Source of the DNA: Brachypodius melanocephalos
Lineage: Eukaryota; Chordata; Aves; Passeriformes; Pycnonotidae
Reading direction: 5' to 3'
NCBI GenBank assembly: GCA_013398615.1
Contig: VZSR01001755.1
Span: 605,303-669,302, forward strand
Length of the DNA: 64,000 bases
The position numbers and the translations under genes were made by a program. The notes under the pieces were generated by a model that had not been told where the DNA came from, searched no databases, and saw only the letters and a program-made list of their open reading frames with translations. Shown piece after piece: positions 35,716-47,700 of this stretch (position 1 is the stretch's first letter; every line of letters starts with the position of its first letter).

Positions 35716-38700
35716 CTGGAGGGAGAGAGAGGGAAAACAGTCACCCCTCCCCAGGGGACAACACGGAGAGCTGAGGTGGCCTCCCACCCAATCCTCCTGT
35801 TTGGCTGCCCGGGCAAAGGTGTGTCCTGCCAAACACCTGAGGGCTACCCGAGGCACTGGGGACAGTGGCAGGGCACAGGGGCTGCCACACCCCACAGCTC
35901 ATCCCACGGTCCCAGTCACTGCTAGCTGAAAGGGAATGGGCACCATGGCACCAACAGCTCTGCCTCCATTTCCCTGAGCAGGTTATCCAAACAAGGGTTA
36001 TCCCAACCACACCTCCCAAGCACTCAACAACTACCTCCTCCTGCTGCAAACCTTGTTTCCAGGCAAACAGCAGCATCCCACCCGGGCAGCTACAGGGATT
36101 CAGGAGATACAAAGCTGAAGCAGCAGTCCCTGGTTTTCTGAATTCTCGGATTCATCCCTGGACCTTGTCCCACATGGGCTCCTGGGCATTTACCTTCCTG
36201 AGTACGAGCTCCCCGTTCATGTGCATGGCCAGGTTGCCGAAATGCAGCAGCATCTGGTCAGTGGCCAGCTGCTGCTCGATGACGTCGTCCCCATAAATCA
36301 CCACGATGGCCACGCAGATGAAGAGGTGGAAATAGTCTGTCTGCAACGGGAACACAGGGGCTGCTGTACAGCAGGTGGAGGCAGAGCTCTGGCTTCACCT
36401 CCCACCCTCCACAAGTGGGGCCTTGGTGAGAGATTTTGCTCCCTTCTGTTCTGCCCAGTGGTGAGAATGTGAGTTACTGGTGACTTCTGATCCACACCGA
36501 GCCAAAGCCTCTTTCCTTCACAGCACAGCAGCAAGGTCTGCACCAGTGTTTGCACCACAGAGCAGATTTTTGGGAAGACATTTCTGTGTAAGAGAAGCCT
36601 GAACTTCAGAAGTGGGTGTTCAGCATTTTCTGAAACACCTCCTTGTGAAGCCCAGCCATCCCCAAGGAGAGGCAAGCAGGGCTCCATCCTCCTGCTACGT
36701 AGATAAACCTCTGCCATAGTCACAGACCCGATTTATTTTGGGTCCTTTGCTGCTCAGAGCCTTTCTGGAAATCCTCAGTGCCAGGGGTGAGGGCTCAGGC
36801 AGGACGTGGCAGCTGCCTCACCTGGTAGTGAGCCCAGCAGGCTTCCCACATGCGCAGCGCCTCGGCCTCGGGGAACTCGCGCTTGAAGCAGAGCAGGATC
36901 CAGCGGTGGCAGAAGAGCATCTGCAGCCCATCCTCTCCCAGGGCACACAGGTGCTGGTGGAAGCGTGGGTGCATCAGCCGCAGCAGCTCGCGCAGGTACA
37001 GCTGCAAGAGACAGCCCTGGGCTGAGATCCTGCCTCGGGCACCCCTCAGCACCCCAGGGAAACAGAGCTGGAGAGCTCCTCTGTCTCAGCTGCCATTTCA
37101 CAAGAAGGATGGGTATAACTGCTTCTGGAGTGCCCCAGTCACCCAGGAGCAATTCTACCCACCAGGTACTTCCAGAGAATCCTAGAATATCCTGAGTTGG
37201 AACTGATCCACAAGGATCATCAAAGTCCAGCTCCCAGCCCATGACAACCCCAAGGATCACCCCAAGGATGTAGTGGCTTTGGAGTGTGATTGGGCATGGT
37301 GGACCCCCCCAAGCCCAGGAACTGGGGAGAGGAGAAGCCATGACAGGGCCGAAGGGAGCCCAGCACTCAGCCTCACCAGCTGCTTCTCCATATCCTCATC
37401 CCGGGGGGAGCTGATGAAGATGGTGTTCTGCATCAATCCAACAAAGCACCAGAAAGTATCCGACTCATCCAGGACCTCTGCCAGGAGTGGGGCAACCAGG
37501 TCAGACATGCCCTGGGAGTATCCAATGCTTGGGTTAAATACTGCATAGTTCAGCAAGATCCTCCTGGAGCAGAGACAGAAATACAGAGGTGGGACAGGTG
37601 AGGGCAGGTGACAGCATCATCTCAGGGACAAAGACACAGGGTCTCCTGTGAGGTGCTATAACACAGGCAGGGACACCCTGCTGCAAACACCAGTCCTGTG
37701 GAATAAACTTCAGGAAAAGGTTTGGCATTCACAGACAGCAAAATATAAACAGAAAATGAGAATTTAAAAAGATTGAGAGGACAGAAATGAAAGGCCCATG
37801 GGAAAGGAGAAATAATGCTCAACACATCCATAAAGCTCCAAGCGATGCTGTTGGATGAAACCCAACTCTTCTGAGGTCACACCTTTACAAGTGACAGTCT
37901 CATGGAACAGACTCTGATGTGCTTGTCCTCTACCCCATCAAGAGAACCATGGACCCAAGCACCTGCCCACAGCCCTACCACAGCATCTTTGCTGTGCCTG
38001 TGCGTGCAGGGAGGCTCAGGGATGGGAGCAGGGTTATAGGATCGAGAAGAGAACTACAGCAGCAGTGGGAGCACTGGGGAAGGCCTTGCTGTTGCACCCT
38101 GTGGTGGGTGCTGTGCAGCCTTCCCAGGCAGCCTGAGCTGGGGGCTGACCAACTTGTCTCTACATTGAGCAGGACATGGCTTTTAGGACCCTGGAATGAG
38201 ACACTTCACCTCATGGTCTCCACATTTGGGTTGTCCTCCCCTCGGAAGAACTGGTTGCTGCGGTCGGTCCTCACGACATCTTTGTCCACCGTGAACTGCA
38301 CCTGGCGCCAGAAATCCTTCTGCTCATCTGGAGTCATGGACAGCCTGGAAACCACACAGCAACAGCAGAGGGTTGCCAAGAGAAGAATGCGATTGCCACA
38401 ATGAACAAAAAGCCTCATTTCAGTCTCAGTTTGCAGAGAAAAACTATTCATGTACCGAGTTTCCTGAGCACCTGAAAAATAGACCAGCAGGTCTGTCCAG
38501 TACAGAGGATTGTCTGTCCCAAGGGATTACTGGAAGGAACTTCCTGGGTTATAAATGGGATGACACGATATGTTTGCTGCAATAAACACTTCAGAAGCAT
38601 CAGAGTCTGTTCTCCACTGCTCCTTGGAACTCAGCACACCAGAACTCACCAATCTGGTTTGATTATCTCCTGATTATTAACAGTACCGTGCCCCTCCAGC

Positions 38701-41700
38701 TTCAATGCACTCCCCTCCATTTATCAACTCACAATTCTTGCATTAACAACCCTCTGGAATTACATAACCCTCCTCATCCCTTATTTTTACGTACATTTTA
38801 TTTATAAAGAAATATAAGATCCCAATTTCACCTTCATTGTTCTAACCCAAGCCTTCCTGTGAGGTTTCCCTGCGTGGCACTGACAAGGCTGTTTGCAGAG
38901 CCCAGGTAAGGAAATGTCTGAGCTCTGTGGCATTGGCTCCAGAGCCTCAGGAGATCAGCAGTGCCCAACACGCCTCTTCCACCATCGCTCCCACTCCTCT
39001 GCTCCAGCCTCTCCTGATGCAACGATGCACAGACTGTGACATCTGGCCCAAGGGAAACGAGCAGGGGAGGATGACGATGGTCTGTTACCTTTTCTCCTGG
39101 ATCTCAAAGTATTCTTTCCTCTTCTGCAGCCTCAGTGCCTCCCTCTCTTCAGAGGTGGACTCGTAGCTGTAGTAGTGCAGCAGAAAGGGCCACACCTCCC
39201 CGCGGATGGAAATATCAATCCCACCAAAGAAAATGGCCTGGAAGATGGAGCAAAAGTTATGGCTGGTACAGTTTTAGCATTCCCAAAAACAGCAACAAGC
39301 AACTGCCTGCTGCTGTGCTTTGGTGCCTCTGCAGTTCTTTCCTGACAAGTGACGCCTTGATTCAAGCTCCTGCAATTTGCACATGTTTAGAGGGAAAGTG
39401 CTGGCCCTCTATTCCCAGACCAGACACAAATCAGGCTCATTTCAATGTCAATAACCACCCCCGGAGAGGCTCTATGATTAACGTGTCGTTCTCATGTCAC
39501 GGCTTAATCCCAAATCCTGGAGACTCTGCACTGCACTGCAAACTTCTCTCAGGGCCCGGGCCCAGTGCTCCCCTCGGCACTGTTATTTCATACAATAATC
39601 TCAGTTTATACAATCTCGGTTCACACAATCTCGGTTCATACAATCCCGGCTATTTTCAACCATCTCAGTTCTTTCAGCAATCTCCATTGTCCTCCGTGAC
39701 TTGGTCACACACTCTGCAAACACGGCAGGCACTGGGCACTTTGGTTTATGGATTCCAAAAGGCAGCAGAAGAGGTGGGACAGCTCCTTGGGCAGAGAAAT
39801 GCTCCACCACCACAGAATCCCAGCATTGTTAGGGTTGGAAGGCACCTCTGGGGATATTCCTGCCGTGGCAGAGTCACCTAGAGCAGGTGATCCAGGAACA
39901 TGTCCAGGTGGAATCAGTCCCACAGCAAGCTCGCCAGCCAAGGCTTCACTCACGGTCTCCACCCTCCCAAAAGCCCAGCTTTGCCCCGGCAGGAACGCGA
40001 ACTCCTGCAGCTCTCCCTGGGGACTCGGCACAGGGGAGAACAGAGGAGAGCCCCTCACCTTCCTCAGCTTGTACTCCTCCTCCACCTGGCCGGCCTCGTT
40101 GAGGTGCTGCAGCCAGGCAGACACGTCCAGGCGCCGCTGGGAGTTCTCCTCGGGGTGGGTCTCCGAGGAGGGCAGCTTGGGGCGGCGGATGGAGAACTGC
40201 ATGCAGGTTTTCTCATCTTCAAGCTGCTGGAAGGGGCACAACAAACCACAACTGCAGCAGCAGCCAGGGAGAGCAGCACGGTGTGAAACCCAGAGCAGGG
40301 AAACCACTGCATGGTTCATGTAGGATTAAGCACTGAGGAGCTGCACTTGGGGAGGTTTTGTCGTTTTTTTTGTTTTTATTTTTTTTCTTTTTAAATTCCA
40401 ACCATTATAATAACAAGAGTGATTAGAATAATTCAAATCCACTATGAAACAGCTTCATCTTAAAAAAAAAAAAAAAATTAGTTTCCATTCCTTCTCCAAT
40501 CTTATCCCTGACCTGAAACGGAATTAATGCTGCTTACAGCAAAACTTGCCCCTGCCAGGAATGCCTGCAATAAATTACATATGATTGGCCATATACAAAG
40601 GGATTGCTGTTAGGAGAGCAGGCAACTGTGCTGCCAGGCTCTCTGAGGGCACTCAGGATCCCAGTGCAAGGCTGCAGCTGACATTTAATTTAAAAATCAA
40701 AGGTTGCTCAATGCAAAAAGTGAGCCCATGCGACCGTAATAAGAAAAGCAGCGGGGGGCTCTGTGGGAAGGATGGAAATTTAAAAATCACTGTTTCTAAT
40801 AAGCACATACAATATCTTAAACAGATAATTAAAGAGCTCTTATCACATTTGTATGTAGATTGAACAAAATATGGCAAGATGCCTTGTCAAAACGTACTCC
40901 AAACGGAATCTTACGCGTCACAAGATGGACGAAAGGCTCTGACACAATTTCCAACCTATCTCTGCAGATTTCCAACACCTTCTGTGCCTAAAGGACAGTG
41001 CTGACCTGTCAGGTCCAGCAAAATCACTACCTAATTAAGTCTTCTGGATGATCTTCCCCCATATTCCACAGGTAGAACAGGAATGGATGGAGGCAGACAA
41101 GTCCAAGAGAGACCTTGAGTCCAGCTTGCATTTCCATCCTAAACACCCAGCACCTGGCAGCTTCCTGCCTGACCTGGTGACAGGAACTCAAAGCCTCATT
41201 TCTCCAACACACCAACCCAAGTGTGAAACACCTGGTCCCCAAGAGCCTTGCTCAGGTACCTGGTCCTTGAGATGGGTCTCTGTGCAGTACTTCCACTGCT
41301 GGAACACCTCGGACACTTTATCCAGGCCACCGTGGTGAAAATGGAAGATCTTGTACTGGCTCTCCCTGCTGGCCACCACCAGCTGCCCACAGGTACACGC
41401 CTCATCACTGTGGGAATAAAGGAGAACAACCTGCAGGGGCCACCCAGCACAATGAGGGACCAGGAGGGACATGGACCCTCGGGAACAGACAGGGCACAGC
41501 AAGCCACAAAGTGCAACACCAAGCTGCCCCTTAAAACAGGGCACAGAGGCAGCTTTACATCTCTGGGACTCACTGATCCTTATGGGTCACTGCCAATTGA
41601 GACATTTTATGATTGTATGACATGGTCATAGTGACAATTTTCTCCACTTGTGCCTTGTAACAGGACTATTTTTACCCTTCTTTCACATCAAGGAATTAAA

Positions 41701-44700
41701 ATTTGTCTTCCCTGGAGAAAAAACCACAGGAAGTCTGCCCCAGAAACATTAAGGCAGTACACAAAGTCAGCTCCTAGGGATGCATGGACTTGCTCACACG
41801 CAGCTTTGTCCAAAGAAACAGAGAGTAAAAATGTTTTTGCAAGAATTTGAAATAAATTTTGTAATAATCTGAAAGGTAACTGAAGAGACTGAGTGCAGCA
41901 AGACTCTAGAGGAGCCTGGTGAGGGGCAGGCAAAGGAAAAGGTACCATAGATAAAGATGTTTTTCATATCCCCAGGTTATTTGAAGCATTTATGGTATGA
42001 CAGCTAAGAGCAACCTTTACTAAAAATAAAATCCTTTCGGCTCTGTAACTGTAATTCACAGGCTCTCCTTGGGAAGGCTGACACTCGCTTTCCTGGAAAC
42101 AATTGTTCTGGAAAGACTTCCAGGTAGGATTGCAGAAATCACCTCCACCCAGAGTCCCGACATGGAGCATGCACAGCTCACACACAATTCATACAATTCA
42201 AACAATTCACACAATTCACACAGCTCACACAGAGCTTACACAGAGCTTACACACAGCTCACACACAATTCACACAACTCATAATTCACACAACTCACACA
42301 CAGCTCACACACAGCTCACACACAAGGATCCAGTACCTGAAGAAAAGGCGAAGGGATCTCATTTGTCCCAGGTCTACTCTGAAGACACCACACACCTGCT
42401 CAAGGGCAAATACCTTCTGCTGCTCATCCCATCTGGTGCTCTGTGTTTGCCCATTGTTCTCCTGGAACTGGGCACTGGTGTCGAGGCTGGAGGCAGAGCT
42501 GGTGGAGCAGGTCAAGCGATTGTCACACGTGTCCCTGTGGACAGAGCGTGGGGACAGAAACCCTGTCAGCCACGGGAGGCTGCACATGCGACAATCCAAA
42601 AACCTTCAGTCAAAGCTCTGAAACTGGCATTCATTCACCAACTAAATTATTTTTATTTAAATTAATTCCTTACCATCCCAAAAAGCATGCTGGCTTTGGT
42701 CTTTTCCTAAAGATTTTGCATGCAGAACTGGGGAGAGCCAAACCCATTCCTCAAAACACCAACTTTTGAGAAGACAAAATGAAGAAGCTCAAGCAATGCC
42801 CTCAGTGTCCAGCTCAGCCACTCCACACCAGGATGGGGACAGGAGGAATGAGCACATTCCAACAACAGCATGGAGCTGGGATCTCATCTGGGAAATTCCC
42901 TCTTTGACCAGTAAGATCCAAAGATGTTTCCCCTGAACTGGAGTTTCTCACTAGACCTCTGCAAGCGGACCTGCCAAACCTGGATTCATGTCTATAAACT
43001 CCAGACAAATGGTTTCCACCTGCAATCTTGAAACTTGGGAGAGTTAAGAATTGGGAAGTCACACCTGAGCTCTTCAACCCACTGCACAGCAGAGAAATTG
43101 AACCCAACCCTTTCCCACCCCAGATCTCCAGTTTTAAATGCAAATTGAGATCAGACTCAAAAAGCCCCCATATCCCCACCAGTCACCATCCCAAAAAAAA
43201 AAATATCAGTGCTTTGCGAATTAAGTGAATGTGAAACTGTGACCCCTTGGCTCGTAAAAAGGCCAATGCACGTGAACAATCTCGGCGCGGGCTCTGAATG
43301 GGCTCTGCTGTGAAATCGGGGTTTGCCAGACAAGGCCCGGAGCAGGTACAAAGCAGCCCCCTGCAAGGCCACTTTATGTGGTGTTTTCTAATCCTCTTAT
43401 CCAACAATGTGGGCACTGAACGCTGGAAATCACACACTCAGCATGCACTTCACATCCCTGTGCCTCCCGCGCCCGGCTCCAGGGCCCCTTCCACGGGGAC
43501 CAGCCTCCTGGGCAGCACCTCCCCGGGCCAGGGCATTCCGAGGGCCAGGGCATTCCGAGGGACATGGCAAGGCATTCTGAGGGACAGGACAGGGCATTGC
43601 GAGGGACAGGGCATTCCAAGGGACATGGCAGGGCATTCCAAGGGACATGGCAGGGCATTCTGAGGGACAGGGCATTCCAAGGGACACGGCAGGGCATTCC
43701 GAGGGACAGGGCTCCGGGCAGCCCCATGACCTGGTGACATTTTCAACCAAGCCGTGCTCCAATGTGTGACTCAGGTCCCCCAGCCCCTTCCTGCTCCTGT
43801 GGCACTGTCTGCATGAGACCAAGGCTGGTTGACTCCAGCTAAAGGAGCAGCTCGTGGCTCTCTGGGAGATTGTGCTGCTCCAGTTTTTGGAAAGAAAGCA
43901 GCAAAGCAGAACTCACGTTCAGGCCATTTGGAGGATGAGGATGTGCAGTAGGGATCACACCACACATCCAAACTCACTCCAGGTTAGACATCAGGACCAC
44001 AGGCACAGCTGTACACCATCCCCTGCCTTGGGAATTTTTCCACGAAGATTGTACTGGCCTTTATGAAAAATCAAGCATTACTTTCTGATAAAGTGGCAAA
44101 ATGTAACACTTTCTAAAACATTGAGTATCTAACGTTAACAGAAATGTAACAAGAGTCCTGGTACAAGACACTTGGGCTGGACTGCCTGCTAGGAGCAGCT
44201 GGTATTTATGGAGCAACACTTCATAACAGCCACAGCTGGTTACACAGGATTTTCCTGGAAGAGATGACTCAAACTAACTCAAAGACTAAGCAGAGGCAAC
44301 CCGTTTTCTAAAACTCTTGCACAGATGAGCTGGTCAGTATGGCAAAAGGCTGGAGGATGGGTTGGTGTGAGGATCATGCAGGTCCTGGTCACAGAGGTCC
44401 ACATGCCAGTTCTTCAAGAACATCCTCTGAAACGACCAGCAGAAATGTCCAGAGAACTGCCAAGAAATGAGTTACCAGTAGAACTGGGCAGGATGGCTTT
44501 GATGCTGGGCATTCCGTAGCTCCTTGGTGCAGCACGGCATTTCCAGCTGCAGTTCCCTGTGCTCCAAAACCCAAACCTGCCTCAGATGCAGCAGCAGCCA
44601 GCTGAGACCTTCGGGCAGGAGAGCCTGGGCACAGCCCTGGCACTGGGGGAGCCTCCGGAAATGCTTCTCCAAGACAAATGTTTACAGTTCCCATGCAGCC

Positions 44701-47700
44701 ACCGGTGACAAGCTCGCACACGCATCCCACAGGCAGGGAAGTGTCTTGTGTCAGCGGGTTCACCCTTTCCAGGCAGAGAGAAGCACCGAGGGCAGGCAGG
44801 GTGCCTCGGCCTGTGCAGCCCCGGGGAAATTCCGGTGTTCTCATTGATGTAGAGGGTGAAATCTGAAAGAGACACCTGTGCCCTCCCTGCCCTGCACAGG
44901 GGTCAATGGACACAAACATTCACACTCAGGACAGACCAGAGACAAAATCACCTCATGCTGGTGCTCACTGAGTCACCGGGGAAATTTGGAAAAAAACCCA
45001 CACTGTGTCTAAAATTACTTTTTCCTGTACATATTGATTGAAAAAAATATTGAAAATACTCTAATCTCTGTATTATTTTAAATAAAATTTTAATATTGAG
45101 ATCATTCTGTAGGTCAGTAACAACAAGCAGTATGATTTCTGCTAATTTTGTGGGGTTTGGGGAGTCCTCTAACTGGGCACTCAAGATACACAAATGCAGG
45201 GGAAGAGTTTATTGTTTGTCAGAGTATTCTATCTGTTGGATGAGGAATTTATCCCAGAGCACCCCATAAAAGCAGGAGCTGAAGCATTGCAACACAAATA
45301 GCCGGAGGAACATTCCAGAGAGACTTTGGGTTGTGGGATCCAGGAAAAACAGAGCACCAGCTAGTACACAGCCCTGGTCAGCAAAACAACAAGTGCAGTG
45401 GGCCACAGGAATAAAAGGGACAGGGAAAAAAATCAAGGAGGACTAGAAAACCTGGGTCAGGAAGCTCCAGGCCATGCTCATGTGTTCAGTTCAAGAAGGT
45501 CATGGAGGGGCTGGAGTGTGTCCAGGGAAGGGAAGGGAGCTGAGGAAGGAGCTGGAGCACCAGAAGTGGCTGAGGGAGCTGGGAAAGGGGCTCAGCCTGG
45601 AGAAAATGAGGGTCAGGGGGCACCTTCTGATTCCCTTACAGAAGAGTAACAATTCCCAGGGAACAACGGACAGGACAGAAGGAAACAGCCTCAAGTTGTG
45701 CCATGGGAGGGTCAGGTTGGATACTGGGGCTGTCAGACACTGGCACAGGCTACCCAGGGCAGTGGTGGAGTCCCCAGCCCTGGAGGGATTTAACAGCCAT
45801 GTGGATGTGGCACTTGGGGACACGGGTCAGTGGTGGCACTGGCAGTGCTGGGTGAACGATTGGACCGGATGATCTCTGAGGATTTTTCCAATCCAAATGA
45901 TCCTGTGATTCCACTTCAGCCTTTTGCTCAGCCAAGTCCCATCACTGTTGTCTCAAAACACATCCCATTCCTGCTGGGGAGCAAGACCAAGGGCTGATAT
46001 ATTTTCTCCACTCAACTACAGCAGCCAACCGTATCGACAATCCTTGAGCCTTTGTAGCCCCAAGGAGCCACCATGCCTCTCCTGCCCCATGGGACCTCTC
46101 ACATGCCCGGCTGAGGAGCTCAGACACTGCAGGTGAGACTGAACCTGCTGCAATGGGACTCAACTCACTGTTCCAAAGCCCTGGAACACACCTACGGCAC
46201 AGAGAGAGCTAAACCCAATTATTATTTCTGTTTCAGAGACCTGCCCTGATTACCTAGGAAGCCAATTTCAGCAACAAAGACCTAATAACTCACTTTACGA
46301 TGCGAAGTGACAAATATAATTACGGGAGAGAAAGGGGTTGAAGGCTGCAGCCATGATGTGGCAGTTACCCAAGCTGTCAGCGTGCACCACCTGATTCCCA
46401 GAGAGCCTCCTGCCAGAGCCAAACCCTGCTGCTGGAGCTGGCTCTCCATCACCCCGGCGCTAACGCACGCTGTCACTAATAACAGCTCCCACAGCCCCAG
46501 CATTCCTGCATGCCGGCTTGGGACCATCATTTACAGACAATGAGTATCATCATAATGTATGAGCATCCATGTAATGGGAATTACATGCCCCTTTTCCTCC
46601 CCAGGGGTTAGCATTTCTCTGTTTCTCCACTATTCCCCACAGGCACTGACCTTCTGGGTTCCTCTTCTTCCCAGCAAGGTGAAACAGCTCCTGGCAGCAT
46701 CAGCTGCGAAGACAGACAGCTTCAAACAAATAATCCGCCAATAAAAGTTCAAAGCTATCCTGAAGTGCCTAAAAATTTAGTGCAGTGGCTGTACAGAGTG
46801 AAATAATATTGAGCATCTGGAACCCAAATCCATTGTTCTGATAAAAAAGTGTCCTTGACAATGCACATATACTATAGACTGAAACGTGCTGAATTCAGTG
46901 ACACGAAAGACATGCAAGGGAAACCAGATTGATAATACAGGATTAAAAAAGAAGTGTTGAAATGTCTCTGCTTGCTCTACAGAGCAGGGTTGGAAGGACA
47001 CTCACAGGCTCACAGGACAGCACCAGCTTCCCTCAGAGTATGGCCACTGAAGTTTCTGTGCCTCAGAGAACCTGAAGAGAATCGATTTCCACTGACCACA
47101 GTGGCCAGGGAACAAAATGTTGGATAGCCTGGATTTAGAACGCCTAGCCAGGATTTCTAAAATTTAAATGTCAAAACATCCTCATGTGGAAGCATTTCTA
47201 TATATCTGCAAACACACAGGAAACAAATCTAACAATTCCTCCTATTTATTGGGGAAACCTGGGAAAAACTACTCAGGCTGTTACAGTACAAAGTACATGG
47301 ATGTCAACATGGACTTTCCAAGAGCTTGTTCCACAGGCTTTCCATTGATCTGTTTGCTTTCAAAACATAAATTTCCCCACGTTGAACTGCACTAAATGCT
47401 ATTTAGTAGCTAATTAACTTTCTGTGCTGAAAACCTCCTGTAATTGCACTTCTTTCACCTTTTTGAGCCCGTGTCCCCCAGGGAACACAAGCTGTCCTAC
47501 GGCATTTGTTCTGCTCATTTCTATCTCACAGGCACAAGTTCCTCCCTGACACCGGGCTGCCAATCACAGCGGCAGAGGTCACTGGAGACCAAATTAGGAG
47601 CACTCTGCCTCTGACAAACTTGCTTCGCTTAGCTTGTTGTAAAGGGAAAATAAACAGTTACGAAAAATAATTGTATCCTTTCAAGCAGGGCACCGGGAAG

